From Chlamydiota bacterium (GTDB lineage Bacteria > Chlamydiota > Chlamydiia > Chlamydiales > SLFE01), in contig JAAKFL010000052.1 of the NCBI GenBank assembly GCA_011065065.1, positions 1 to 10,336 on the forward strand: 10,336 bases of DNA. Reading direction: 5' to 3'. Positions 1 to 6,515 of this stretch are shown here, one piece after another. Both the position numbers and the translations under genes were made by a program. Positions within the stretch are counted from its first letter, which is position 1; each line of letters opens with the position of its first letter. The notes below the pieces were generated by a model. It was not told the DNA's origin. It did no database searches and saw only the letters and a list, made by a program, of their open reading frames with translations.

Positions 1-885
1 CAAATCAAAATTTTGGAATCGCTTTTCCCCACTATGAAGATGTTGATGAAAGCGTTATTGATTTCCGCTTACGACCTTAAGCTCCCCGAATCGCTAGCAC
101 AAGAAAGAACGCGAAATATTGCCCTGCAATACCTGGACGACTATTTCCATGAACAGATGATCCCTACACTCCTGATTCCTCCTCACCCCAAAACACAAAA
201 AGCCCTTTCAAAAGCTCTTCTGAGAGCGATTCAGATGTTGGTTCCCATTAAAACAGCTCCTGCATTGACGCGGGACCTGATCCTTGCCCTTCAAGTCGAA
301 AAAGCTTTTGTCTCTTGGATCGAAACTCTTCCCTCCACAAAAAAATCTGGAGCTTCACAGGAAAACACCTATTGGAAATCATTAGAGAAAATGAACGCCG
401 AAGAACGACTCATCACCAAAACGGCTATATCAGCACAACTTCTGGTCACAATTATGGGACATCCCCATCCCCTCAATATCCCACAAGCGATGAATTTATT
501 GCTAGACATCGCACATGACGCCTCTCAACTCAAAAACCCAGTAAAAGATATTGCTAAAACCCTCGCAAACACCTTCCTGTATAGCCTCAGAGAGGCATTA
601 GCCGAAACTCCTTCCAACATCCCCCAGATCATTAAAAGCGTGATTTTTATCGGACAGGTTCTCAAACGCACATCGCTGTTGACATCATTACCAGCGAAAG
701 AAATTCTGGAATCCTTCGTCGATTCTCTCGATCCCGAAGAAACAATGATTGATGAAAAAATGGCATCCAGTCTAGAAAGACATTTAAAAGCGGTGGCCCC
801 AAGTCCCACACAAGCGAGAAACTTTGCGAAACTCATTTTGGACAGTGATGCTCCTTTTGAAATATTTGAGGAAGTGTCCGTTTAA
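1..885 (+). CDS. Unrecognised helical protein, 5' end outside window
   Basis: The frame is open to base 1, so 294 residues are visible and the true start lies upstream. The first possible starts (TTG at 13, ATG at 34) have no ribosome binding site. I do not recognise the family. The visible part is rich in Leu, Ala, Ile and Lys and looks almost wholly alpha-helical. It has no clear membrane segment, no signal peptide and no catalytic motif that I can see. It ends in TAA and is followed after 14 bases by the chaperone gene, so the two are probably co-transcribed. In C. trachomatis the gene at this position is hemA (CT662), and this protein does not look like glutamyl-tRNA reductase. A secreted substrate or accessory protein of the T3SS is possible from position alone, but nothing in the sequence shows it. 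Coding status is confident; function is unknown. Confidence 0.8.
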   Translation, partial: QIKILESLFPTMKMLMKALLISAYDLKLPESLAQERTRNIALQYLDDYFHEQMIPTLLIPPHPKTQKALSKALLRAIQMLVPIKTAPALTRDLILALQVEKAFVSWIETLPSTKKSGASQENTYWKSLEKMNAEERLITKTAISAQLLVTIMGHPHPLNIPQAMNLLLDIAHDASQLKNPVKDIAKTLANTFLYSLREALAETPSNIPQIIKSVIFIGQVLKRTSLLTSLPAKEILESFVDSLDPEETMIDEKMASSLERHLKAVAPSPTQARNFAKLILDSDAPFEIFEEVSV

Positions 886-899
886 CCCATGAGGAATTC

Positions 900-1286
900 A
901 TGCTACAGGATCATTTGAGACAGCTGGAAGAAAAATTGGAAATCAAAGCAGTCAGTCCTCCTGCAGACCCTAATACCTTCACCATAACCATTGACCCTGA
1001 ACTGGATGTGACATTTCACAATTTAGAAGATGGGATATTCTTTGAAAGCCAGCTGTGTGAAGTCCCGGAACGGAACCGAGAAGACATCTTCATCATGCTT
1101 TCAGAGGCCAATCTTATGGGTCAAGGGAGTCTGAATTCCATTTTTGGGATGACCAAAGACAAGAAACACCTGATTATGACCCATTTTATCGATTATGATG
1201 TCTCGTTTCAGCAATTTTATGATATTTTGGAAGATTATGTGAATCTGGCCAAAATCACTCAGGAAGAAATTAAATCCAAAGTATAA
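900..1286 (+). CDS. scc4: Type III secretion chaperone, Scc4 (CT663)-like
   Basis: Small acidic protein of 128 residues with the size and pattern of class I T3SS chaperones (CesT/SycE fold). It has an N-terminal amphipathic helix (about 1-14), beta-strand-rich middle (about 25-60), a helix with N-R-E-D-I-F-I-M-L-S (about 79-88), the strand K-K-H-L-I-M-T (about 108-114) and a C-terminal helix. It sits directly before sctD, the position of CT663 in C. trachomatis. Family knowledge: CT663/Scc4 pairs with Scc1 to chaperone the gatekeeper CopN, and has been reported to bind the RNA polymerase beta-flap and sigma66. Whether this protein keeps the polymerase role cannot be read from the sequence. 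The ATG at 900 has GAGGA at 891-895, a short spacing of 4 bases. The assignment rests on position, length and fold pattern, since these chaperones diverge quickly. Confidence 0.75.
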   Translation: MLQDHLRQLEEKLEIKAVSPPADPNTFTITIDPELDVTFHNLEDGIFFESQLCEVPERNREDIFIMLSEANLMGQGSLNSIFGMTKDKKHLIMTHFIDYDVSFQQFYDILEDYVNLAKITQEEIKSKV

Positions 1287-1288
1287 AA

Positions 1289-1309
1289 TTATTATATAGT
1301 TTATAATAA
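1289..1309 (+). repeat. AT-only inverted repeat after the chaperone gene
   Basis: The arms TTATTATA (1289-1296) and TATAATAA (1302-1309) are perfect complements around a 5-base loop, starting just after the chaperone stop codon. The stem has no GC pair and no U-run follows, so it is not a convincing terminator. Confidence 0.4.
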
Positions 1310-1350
1310 GAGAAGAATCAGCAGTTTACGCTTTTCCTCGAAAGAGTTGG

Positions 1351-1380
1351 CACGTCATTTGCTTTATTACCAAATGCGTG
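1351..1380 (+). repeat. Bulged inverted repeat upstream of sctD
   Basis: CACG then CATTTG (1351-1361, with a single T between them) is matched by CAAATG then CGTG (1371-1380), giving 10 base pairs with one bulged T and a 9-base loop. No U-run follows it. It could be a protein-binding site or an RNA hairpin. It lies just upstream of the proposed sctD promoter. Confidence 0.5.
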
Positions 1381-1381
1381 A

Positions 1382-1411
1382 TTGATTCAGGTACATGAAA
1401 TACGATATCAT
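1382..1411 (+). promoter_or_regulatory. Candidate sigma66/sigma70-type promoter for sctD
   Basis: A -35 like TTGATT (1382-1387), an 18-base spacer and a -10 like TATCAT (1406-1411) fit the housekeeping consensus at 4 of 6 and 5 of 6 positions. Transcription would begin near 1418, about 40 bases before the sctD ATG. The -10 lies inside the inverted repeat at 1401-1425. This is a by-eye prediction; chlamydial promoters often match the consensus poorly. Confidence 0.45.
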
Positions 1412-1425
1412 GTTCATGATACGTA
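1401..1425 (+). promoter_or_regulatory. Operator-like inverted repeat over the sctD promoter
   Basis: TATCATG (1406-1412) and CATGATA (1415-1421) are perfect complements around a TT centre. The pairing continues outward with TACG (1401-1404) and CGTA (1422-1425), leaving one unpaired A at 1405. A perfect 14-base AT-only palindrome, ATATTAATTAATAT, follows at 1426-1439. The two-fold symmetry across the -10 and start region is what a dimeric repressor site would look like, but no regulator is identified. Confidence 0.45.
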
Positions 1426-1457
1426 ATATTAATTAATATGTTATAAAGGATGAGGAC

Positions 1458-3251
1458 ATGAGTGCTAAGATTGTAGCGGAAGAAGGAGTATTGAAGGGAG
1501 TGACTCTTCCCCTTGAAGGGGCGGAAACGTGGGTTTTGGGACGAGATCCCGATGTGTCACAGATTATCCTTGAGGATCCTTCTGTCTCCAGAAAACATCT
1601 AATGTTACGGGTATCCCCTGAAGGAATCATCGCCGAAAATCTTTCTGAAACGAGCCCTATCCTCATAAATGATGCAGAAGTTTCTGAACCCCAACTACTT
1701 CAAAGTGGCGACTCCATTAAAATTGGAGATGGGTATTACCGTTATTTAATGGAAGAGAGCGAAGTCATGCTCACTCCAGAAGAACCTATAGTTGAAGAGG
1801 AAGTTATTGAAGATGAGAGGGATACGATCTTCGAAGAGGAAGAAGAGCAGAAAGAGCCTCTGGCGGAGATTGACCTTGACTTGAGTGATAGTTCCCCATG
1901 GCTCATGAAGGTCGTGTCAGGGCCAAACAATGGGGCACAGTTCTCAATGTATCCCGACACCAGTTATGTAATGGGCAGTGATCCAGGAAATTGTGACATT
2001 GTCTTCCACGATGTCAGTGTTTCCCGCCAACACGCCCGTCTCACTGTTTCTAAGGATGGGTCTTTGACCATTGAGGATTTAGGGAGCAGTAATGGGACGT
2101 TTATTGAGAGTAAGAAGATTGAAGAGCGTCAGACGTTTTCTCCGAACACCCTCATCTCCTTAGGAACCACTTCATTAATCGTATACGACCGTGAAGGGGA
2201 AAGAAGTACGATTGTCTCCCCTCTATTGCCGGAAATCGTCAAAATTCTGCAGCAGCAAGATGAGGAAGTTGAGGTGGAAGGTGTTGAAGAAGCGCCTCAA
2301 GTGGAAGAAGAAGTCGAAGAAGTGGCAGTTCCTCCAGAATCACATCAGACCATAGGATCTTTCTTCTTTGTTTCGATCATTACCGGGATTTTCCTTGTTG
2401 TGGGAATCGCCACCCTCTTTTTATTCCAAGCAGAAGAAATTGAAGAAACTCCAGTCAACACCAAACAGGTGTTAGAAAACATCGTCAGTGAATCGAAATA
2501 TCCGAGTGTCAGATATTCCTATAACGCCACTACAGGAAGGTTATTCTTAGTAGGGCACGTGATCAATAGTGTTGACCGTAACCAGCTCATTTATTCAGTG
2601 ACCGCGCTGCCATTTGTGAGAGAAGTCGACAATAACGTTATTGTTGACGAATTGATTTGGCAGGAGCATAATCATGTGTTAGCGAAGAATCCTGATTGGC
2701 GTGGAGTCACCATACACTCTCCTGCACCTGGAAAATTCGTCATTTCGGGCTATATTCAAACCCGGGAGCAAGCTAACAACCTATCGGATTATTTAGGGCA
2801 GAACTTCCCATATTTGGAACTTTTAGAACGTCGAATTATTGTGGAAGAAACCATTTTAAATACCACTCAAGTCTTGCTGAAAGATGAGGGGTATAATGCT
2901 GTAGACGTCCTCATTTCGAATGGAGCCGTCGTTTTATCTGGGGACGTTCCCTTTGGTGAAAAGGAAAATGTCGGTAAGATTGTGGCTAAAATACGCAAAA
3001 TGGAGGGCGTTAGAGACGTCAGAACGTATATAACGGAGCTTCCTGCGGCACTATCGATGATCGATTTATCCGATCAATATCAAGTGACGGGCTCATTAAC
3101 TCAGCCAAGTGGCGAAACAAGCGTCGTCATTAAAGGCAAAATTTTGACGGTAGGGGATAGTTTGGACGGAAGAACGATAAAATCAATTAAATCAGGCGTC
3201 ATTATGCTAGAAAGCGGTGGCATCAAGTACAGAATTGATTTTAATCAATAA
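1458..3251 (+). CDS. sctD: SctD/CdsD, T3SS inner-membrane ring protein with two FHA domains
   Basis: Outer component of the inner-membrane ring; it links the cytoplasmic sorting platform to the periplasmic ring. Layout of the 597 residues: FHA domain 1 (about 4-98, with G-R-D at 28-30 and S-V-S-R-K-H at 42-47), acidic Glu-rich linker (about 102-140), FHA domain 2 (about 148-243, with S-V-S-R-Q-H at 187-192 and S-S-N-G-T at 210-214), second acidic linker (about 268-290), one hydrophobic membrane segment (about 300-324), then a periplasmic region (325-597) that looks like repeated small ring-building (BON/YscD-like) domains. FHA domains in SctD are a chlamydial hallmark. From memory the Chlamydia proteins are over 800 residues, so this is a compact form. 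The usual FHA arginine after the Gly is Ser (174) in domain 2, and domain 1 lacks S-x-N-G-T. The ATG at 1458 follows AAAGGATGAGGAC, a strong ribosome binding region. Confidence 0.93.
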   Translation: MSAKIVAEEGVLKGVTLPLEGAETWVLGRDPDVSQIILEDPSVSRKHLMLRVSPEGIIAENLSETSPILINDAEVSEPQLLQSGDSIKIGDGYYRYLMEESEVMLTPEEPIVEEEVIEDERDTIFEEEEEQKEPLAEIDLDLSDSSPWLMKVVSGPNNGAQFSMYPDTSYVMGSDPGNCDIVFHDVSVSRQHARLTVSKDGSLTIEDLGSSNGTFIESKKIEERQTFSPNTLISLGTTSLIVYDREGERSTIVSPLLPEIVKILQQQDEEVEVEGVEEAPQVEEEVEEVAVPPESHQTIGSFFFVSIITGIFLVVGIATLFLFQAEEIEETPVNTKQVLENIVSESKYPSVRYSYNATTGRLFLVGHVINSVDRNQLIYSVTALPFVREVDNNVIVDELIWQEHNHVLAKNPDWRGVTIHSPAPGKFVISGYIQTREQANNLSDYLGQNFPYLELLERRIIVEETILNTTQVLLKDEGYNAVDVLISNGAVVLSGDVPFGEKENVGKIVAKIRKMEGVRDVRTYITELPAALSMIDLSDQYQVTGSLTQPSGETSVVIKGKILTVGDSLDGRTIKSIKSGVIMLESGGIKYRIDFNQ

Positions 3252-3263
3252 ATCGTGTAAAAT
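3234..3263 (+). promoter_or_regulatory. Candidate promoter for sctE-sctF-sctG with overlapping inverted repeat
   Basis: TTGATT (3235-3240), exactly 17 bases, then TAAAAT (3258-3263) form a good housekeeping promoter with the same -35 word as the one proposed for sctD. The -35 lies at the end of sctD and is the left arm of an inverted repeat, ATTGATT (3234-3240) and AATCAAT (3243-3249) around TT. The second arm includes the first base of the sctD stop codon. Transcription would start near 3270, about 28 bases before sctE. Confidence 0.5.
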
Positions 3264-3297
3264 AATAGTATAGGGCGAAAAGAGGGGTGAATCAGAA

Positions 3298-3531
3298 ATG
3301 TTTGGACTTGAGGGAGATAAAAAGGGTAGCGATTTTGTATTCGACTTAGAAACGGAGGTGAAAGATCCCTCTATTGGTCATAAATTGAAGGATAAGGTGA
3401 CGGCGCGAACGAAAGAAGTGAAGGATATATTACGAAGCGGCGACAATAAAGAGCAATTTGACCAGTTTGGTGTTCTCTTACACGGGTATACATCGCTAAA
3501 GAAGGTGATGGCCCGGGTAAGTAAGAAATAA
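3298..3531 (+). CDS. sctE: SctE/CdsE, needle-subunit co-chaperone
   Basis: Small protein of 77 residues directly between sctD and the needle gene, the position and size of CdsE (CT665) in Chlamydia. Family knowledge: CdsE and CdsG together bind the needle protein CdsF in the cytoplasm and stop it polymerising before export, as YscE and YscG do for YscF. What is visible: a short polar N-terminus with alternating charges (about 1-28), then two helical stretches (about 29-50 and 52-76) that would form the usual helical hairpin. No signal peptide or membrane segment. The ATG at 3298 has AGAGGGG at 3281-3287, a longish 10-base spacing. The stop is followed within 8 bases by a long RNA-type hairpin (3539-3579). 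The assignment rests mainly on position, size and helical pattern. Confidence 0.8.
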   Translation: MFGLEGDKKGSDFVFDLETEVKDPSIGHKLKDKVTARTKEVKDILRSGDNKEQFDQFGVLLHGYTSLKKVMARVSKK

Positions 3532-3538
3532 ATAAACG

Positions 3539-3579
3539 TGAGTCAATTCTTTATCTAACTTTAATAAAGAGTTGGTTCA
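3539..3579 (+). promoter_or_regulatory. Long intercistronic hairpin between sctE and sctF
   Basis: Bases 3539-3554 pair with 3564-3579 without a gap: 16 pairs, 13 Watson-Crick and 3 G-U, around a 9-base loop. The G-U pairs would be A-C mismatches in the opposite strand, which favours a role in the + strand transcript. No U-run follows, so it is not a standard terminator. A processing or stabilising element upstream of the needle message is plausible. Confidence 0.6.
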
Positions 3580-3587
3580 ATAAATAA

Positions 3588-3593
3588 TATAAT
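3588..3593 (+). promoter_or_regulatory. Possible -10 element before sctF
   Basis: A perfect TATAAT lies 17 bases before the sctF start codon, but no good -35 is present at 15-19 bases. Initiation would fall at or next to the ribosome binding site. Weak evidence for a separate sctF promoter. Confidence 0.2.
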
Positions 3594-3610
3594 ACTCGTT
3601 GGAGGGTAGT

Positions 3611-3850
3611 ATGACTGAACGTGAATCATTTGATATAGAGACACTGATCAAAGTCGTCACTGACGCTACGACTAGTGCCAAAAACAAATTGGATGACATC
3701 AAGTCTCGAGGGAGTGCTATTAGCATCGGGGACATGTTTGACATGCAGATGTTAATGAACCACCTATCACAGTTGTCAGAAATGTCAACATCGGTGGTGA
3801 GCGCTTCGAATACGGCGATATTGTCTATGTCACGTAACGTGAAGGGATAA
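3611..3850 (+). CDS. sctF: SctF/CdsF, T3SS needle subunit
   Basis: The protein polymerises into the extracellular needle. I chose the ATG at 3611, with GGAGGG at 3601-3606. An in-frame TTG at 3599 would place the start over that ribosome binding site and is unlikely. The result is 79 residues, the normal needle-subunit length. It has a polar N-terminus, a first helix (about 8-30), a turn near R-G-S (33-35) and a long C-terminal helix. The stretch G-D-M-F-D-M-Q-M-L-M-N-H-L-S-Q-L-S-E-M-S (about 40-59) followed by T-S-V-V-S and a conserved C-terminus ending S-M-S-R-N-V-K-G agrees well with what I recall of Chlamydia CdsF (CT666). There is no cleavable signal, as expected for a T3SS substrate. 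Its chaperone genes flank it, and structured RNA lies on both sides, with the stop codon inside the downstream stem. Confidence 0.92.
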   Translation: MTERESFDIETLIKVVTDATTSAKNKLDDIKSRGSAISIGDMFDMQMLMNHLSQLSEMSTSVVSASNTAILSMSRNVKG

Positions 3851-3918
3851 TAGCCAGAACCCTTCGACTGGGTCTCGATCAACAAGACCCGGTCGTTTTG
3901 GCGATTATCCGTGTGACA
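3828..3918 (+). repeat. Large imperfect palindrome covering the sctF stop codon
   Basis: Nested complementary arms run from the sctF 3' end into the gap: TGTCAC 3828-3833 with GTGACA 3913-3918; GGATAAT 3845-3851 with ATTATCC 3904-3910; GCCAGAA 3853-3859 with TTTTGGC 3896-3902; and the 11-pair core 3865-3875 with 3885-3895. The inner three blocks give 25 pairs, two of them G-U in the + strand sense. The sctF TAA (3848-3850) is inside the stem. It may be a transcript-end structure or the remnant of a small palindromic repeat. Confidence 0.6.
3865..3899 (+). terminator. Terminator-like hairpin between sctF and sctG
   Basis: CGACTGGGTCT (3865-3875) pairs with AGACCCGGTCG (3885-3895) around a 9-base loop and is followed at once by TTTT. 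The stem is strong (one G-U pair) but the U-run is short, so partial termination is more likely than complete termination. I see no good promoter between it and sctG, which suggests that read-through supplies sctG and the genes after it. Confidence 0.55.
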
Positions 3919-3969
3919 GGGCAATTTGCGCATATGAAATGGGCTTAGTGGTGTAAAACAGGGAAGGCT

Positions 3970-4395
3970 ATGCAAAAGAAAAACTTGGAAGACTTCAAAG
4001 ATGACTTCCCCTTACTTCTCGAAGCTGGTTTTGTCGCAGTCAAGCAGTTAGACGAGGCGAGTGCCAGACATCTGTTCAATGCGGCGCAGCTGTTAAGCCC
4101 AGAGAGCTCAGCTCCACGGATTGGGTTAGGCTACATAGCTTTGAATAAGCTGGAGGTCAAAGAGGCGACAGAGATCTTTACGGAGATCACCGAGGATGAG
4201 CCGGAAAATCATCTGGCGATGACATTTCTTGGAATCTGTTATCTTCTGACCAAGGCCAAGAGAAGCCAGGGTGAAAAGATGATCAAGAAGATCATCGAAG
4301 AAACCTCTGATGAGACGATTGTCAATTTAGGGAGTATTGCCCTTCAATGGGCAGAAAAGGATTTAAAGAAACTTAAGTCACCGTTCGTAAAATAA
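3970..4395 (+). CDS. sctG: SctG/CdsG, TPR-type needle chaperone
   Basis: Protein of 141 residues made of helical pairs with tetratricopeptide spacing: about 17-50, 51-84 (I-G-L-G-Y-I-A-L-N-K) and 85-118 (A-M-T-F-L-G-I-C-Y-L-L). Size, TPR pattern and place after the needle gene fit CdsG (CT667). In the YscG/CdsG family the TPR groove cradles the C-terminal helix of the needle subunit, with SctE stabilising the complex, and keeps it monomeric in the cytoplasm. The ATG at 3970 has AGGGA at 3960-3964. About 120 bases separate it from sctF, and that gap carries the terminator-like hairpin, so expression of this chaperone probably depends on read-through. It lacks the length and features of the SycD/LcrH translocator chaperones, the main alternative TPR family in T3SS loci. 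Confidence 0.85.
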   Translation: MQKKNLEDFKDDFPLLLEAGFVAVKQLDEASARHLFNAAQLLSPESSAPRIGLGYIALNKLEVKEATEIFTEITEDEPENHLAMTFLGICYLLTKAKRSQGEKMIKKIIEETSDETIVNLGSIALQWAEKDLKKLKSPFVK

Positions 4396-4416
4396 AATAA
4401 TAAAAAGGGTATCAAT

Positions 4417-5100
4417 ATGGCATTAGATGGAAAAATAGAACGAGTCGCACCTCTTGATGAGAAAGAGGGACGAATCGATAAAATGGAAACGAAAATCACA
4501 GAGCGTACTCAGCCTGTGGAGGGTAAGTTTGAGACCATTATGGACAAAAAGCTACCTGAGCAGGATGCTGCTTTGAAGACGGCCGCTTCCGAAAGACCTA
4601 ATGTTGAGGATATTGCTCGAGAGCAGGGAAAGGTATCCAATGAGAGAGCCGTTACAAATGACGATCTCGTTGCCAGAACAACCGAGACCTCTCAAAGAAT
4701 TGAGCAAATTAAGTCTGAGCTGGAGACTCCGAATTTGGAGATTAAGAAGCCAGTAAACAGACTGATGCGCAACAAGTTGACGCATATTGATGACAGCTTA
4801 CGAATTGCCTTATCCAAAGCTGGCACAGAGCCAGTGGCCGCACCTAAAGTTGCGGGAAAAGAGGCTGTTCCGAATGCTGCCACCAAGTTTTTCGACCACC
4901 TCACACACGCACAATATCAGCTCGACCACCTGGGATCATATCTCCAGGCCATGGTAGACACTGACAAGGACTTATCACCCGCGAATATGTTGGCGATTCA
5001 GGTGAAAGTGAACCATATTCAGCAAGAGTTGGAATTCTTCACTAACCTTTTGAATAAGTCGCTTGAGTCAACTAAAGCGTTAATGAACGTTCAGGTTTAA
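4417..5100 (+). CDS. CT668-like T3SS protein, candidate inner rod SctI
   Basis: Protein of 227 residues between sctG and sctN, the position of CT668 in C. trachomatis, a conserved chlamydial protein usually listed as hypothetical. The first half is hydrophilic, rich in Glu, Lys, Thr and Arg, and looks extended or coiled coil (about 1-115). An Ala/Pro-rich linker follows (about 130-152), then a helical C-terminus (about 155-227). The last 40 residues follow the pattern of T3SS inner rod proteins: S-P-A-N-M-L-A-I-Q, a long amphipathic helix, then N-K-S-L-E-S-T-K-A-L-M and a Gln two residues before the end. In Yersinia the rod gene yscI also lies downstream of yscG. The rod call is therefore an inference from C-terminal pattern and gene order. 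The length is about twice that of YscI, the difference being the N-terminal half. ATG at 4417 with AAGGG at 4405-4409. Confidence 0.7.
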   Translation: MALDGKIERVAPLDEKEGRIDKMETKITERTQPVEGKFETIMDKKLPEQDAALKTAASERPNVEDIAREQGKVSNERAVTNDDLVARTTETSQRIEQIKSELETPNLEIKKPVNRLMRNKLTHIDDSLRIALSKAGTEPVAAPKVAGKEAVPNAATKFFDHLTHAQYQLDHLGSYLQAMVDTDKDLSPANMLAIQVKVNHIQQELEFFTNLLNKSLESTKALMNVQV

Positions 5101-5192
5101 CGACAAGTTATGTGGCGGAAGGCATTCGTTTGCAAATGATCATACGTGCAAGCATGTCGTGACCGTCACTTTCTACTATATGAGAGATGCCT

Positions 5193-6506
5193 ATGAAAGA
5201 GCAGCTTGAAAAGCTTATGGGGGGTCTAGAAGACCTCCAATTAACCACTGTAAATGGACGGATTACCGAGACGGTGGGGATGCTCATCAAAGCCATCGTT
5301 CCCAAAGTCAAAATCGGTGAAGTATGCCTCGTGAAGCGGGAGGGGGCAGAGCCCCTGCGAACGGAAGTTGTTGGATTTACCCGCGACGAAGTTTTTTTAT
5401 CTCCTTTAGGAGAAATGAGCGGGATTGGACCGAACTCAGAAGTGGTCCCAACGCGAATGCCACTCAATATCCGAGTCGGTGACAAGCTTCTTGGACGGGT
5501 CTTAAATGGTCTAGGAGAACCCCTAGACACCGATACAAAAGGTCCCCTCGAAACAGACCAAATTTACCCTGTTTGGGCCGCACCTCCCGACCCCCTAAAA
5601 CGAAAACGAATAAAAGAGCCGATCTCTGTTGGGATCAGGGCCATTGATGCCATCTTAACAACTGGTCTTGGGCAGCGTGTGGGAATCTTTGCTGCTGCAG
5701 GTGGAGGTAAGTCCACCCTCCTTGGCATGATCGCCCGAAATGCCGTCGCTGACGTGAACGTGATCAGTCTGATTGGTGAACGGGGACGAGAAGTTCGTGA
5801 CTTCATTGAAAGAGACTTGGGGCCAGAAGGTTTGGCACGGTCGGTCCTTATCGTTTCGACGTCAGACCAAGCGTCACAGGTGCGATTGAACGCTGCTTAC
5901 ACAGCGACAGCGATTGCGGAGTACTTTAGAGATCAGGGAAAATCTGTCATCTTGATGATGGACTCAATCACCCGTTTTGCAAGGGCATTACGAGAAGTGG
6001 GTCTGGCAGCTGGCGAACCCCCGGCACGTGCGGGATATACGCCATCGGTATTCTCAACGCTTCCGAAATTGCTAGAACGTTCAGGTAACTCCGACGTAGG
6101 ATCGATCACAGCGTTCTACACAATCTTGGTTGCTGGGGATGACATGAACGAACCGGTCGCTGATGAAACACGCTCCATTTTAGACGGACACATTATTTTG
6201 TCTCGAGAATTAGCATCTGCTAATCACTTCCCTGCGATCAACATCCTGGACTCTGTGAGTCGTGTCATGCCCGCGGTTACCACAGAAGAACACCAAAAAC
6301 TGGCAGGAAAAATTCGGGAAGTGCTCGCCAACTACAAGAAAAATGAGCTGTTAATTAAGATCGGAGAATACAAGCGTGGTGCCGACAAAATGGGAGACTT
6401 TGCTATTGATTATATCGACAAAGTGACCAACTTCTTGAAGCAGGGAATGGATGAAAAATGCTCTTGGGAAGAGACAATGCAGCTTTTAAAAGGGATATTT
6501 AAGTAA
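5193..6506 (+). CDS. sctN: SctN/CdsN, T3SS export ATPase
   Basis: Hexameric ATPase at the base of the export apparatus; it strips chaperones from substrates and unfolds them. 437 residues from the ATG at 5193, the family's usual length (CdsN about 440). I prefer 5193 to the in-frame ATG at 5187 because the only ribosome binding sequence, GAGAG at 5182-5186, abuts 5187 but lies 6 bases before 5193; a stop at 5181 rules out starts further upstream. Visible in order: N-terminal beta-barrel region (about 15-90), Walker A A-A-G-G-G-K-S-T (about 168-175), the catalytic glutamate in G-E-R-G-R-E-V (about 196), Walker B V-I-L-M-M-D (about 252-257), and the diagnostic stretch G-L-A-A-G-E-P-P-A-R-A-G-Y-T-P-S-V-F. 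It is very similar to C. trachomatis CT669. The flagellar FliI alternative is excluded by the T3SS neighbours. Confidence 0.97.
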   Translation: MKEQLEKLMGGLEDLQLTTVNGRITETVGMLIKAIVPKVKIGEVCLVKREGAEPLRTEVVGFTRDEVFLSPLGEMSGIGPNSEVVPTRMPLNIRVGDKLLGRVLNGLGEPLDTDTKGPLETDQIYPVWAAPPDPLKRKRIKEPISVGIRAIDAILTTGLGQRVGIFAAAGGGKSTLLGMIARNAVADVNVISLIGERGREVRDFIERDLGPEGLARSVLIVSTSDQASQVRLNAAYTATAIAEYFRDQGKSVILMMDSITRFARALREVGLAAGEPPARAGYTPSVFSTLPKLLERSGNSDVGSITAFYTILVAGDDMNEPVADETRSILDGHIILSRELASANHFPAINILDSVSRVMPAVTTEEHQKLAGKIREVLANYKKNELLIKIGEYKRGADKMGDFAIDYIDKVTNFLKQGMDEKCSWEETMQLLKGIFK

Positions 6507-6515
6507 TAGACGATT

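Noticed and set aside
3599..3610. TTG at 3599 as the start of sctF
   Set aside because: It would put the start codon on top of the GGAGGG ribosome binding site and add four residues not typical of needle subunits; the ATG at 3611 fits better.
3577..3975. 132-residue open frame on the - strand over sctF
   Set aside because: It overlaps the confidently identified needle gene and its downstream palindrome, has no ribosome binding site, and its sequence looks like an antisense translation.
5101..5180. Small inverted repeats between the CT668-like gene and sctN (GTTTGCA/TGCAAGC at about 5128-5152; GTGAC/GTCAC at 5159-5169)
   Set aside because: Only 5-7 pairs with a large loop or a one-base centre, no U-run and no promoter nearby; expected by chance at this length.
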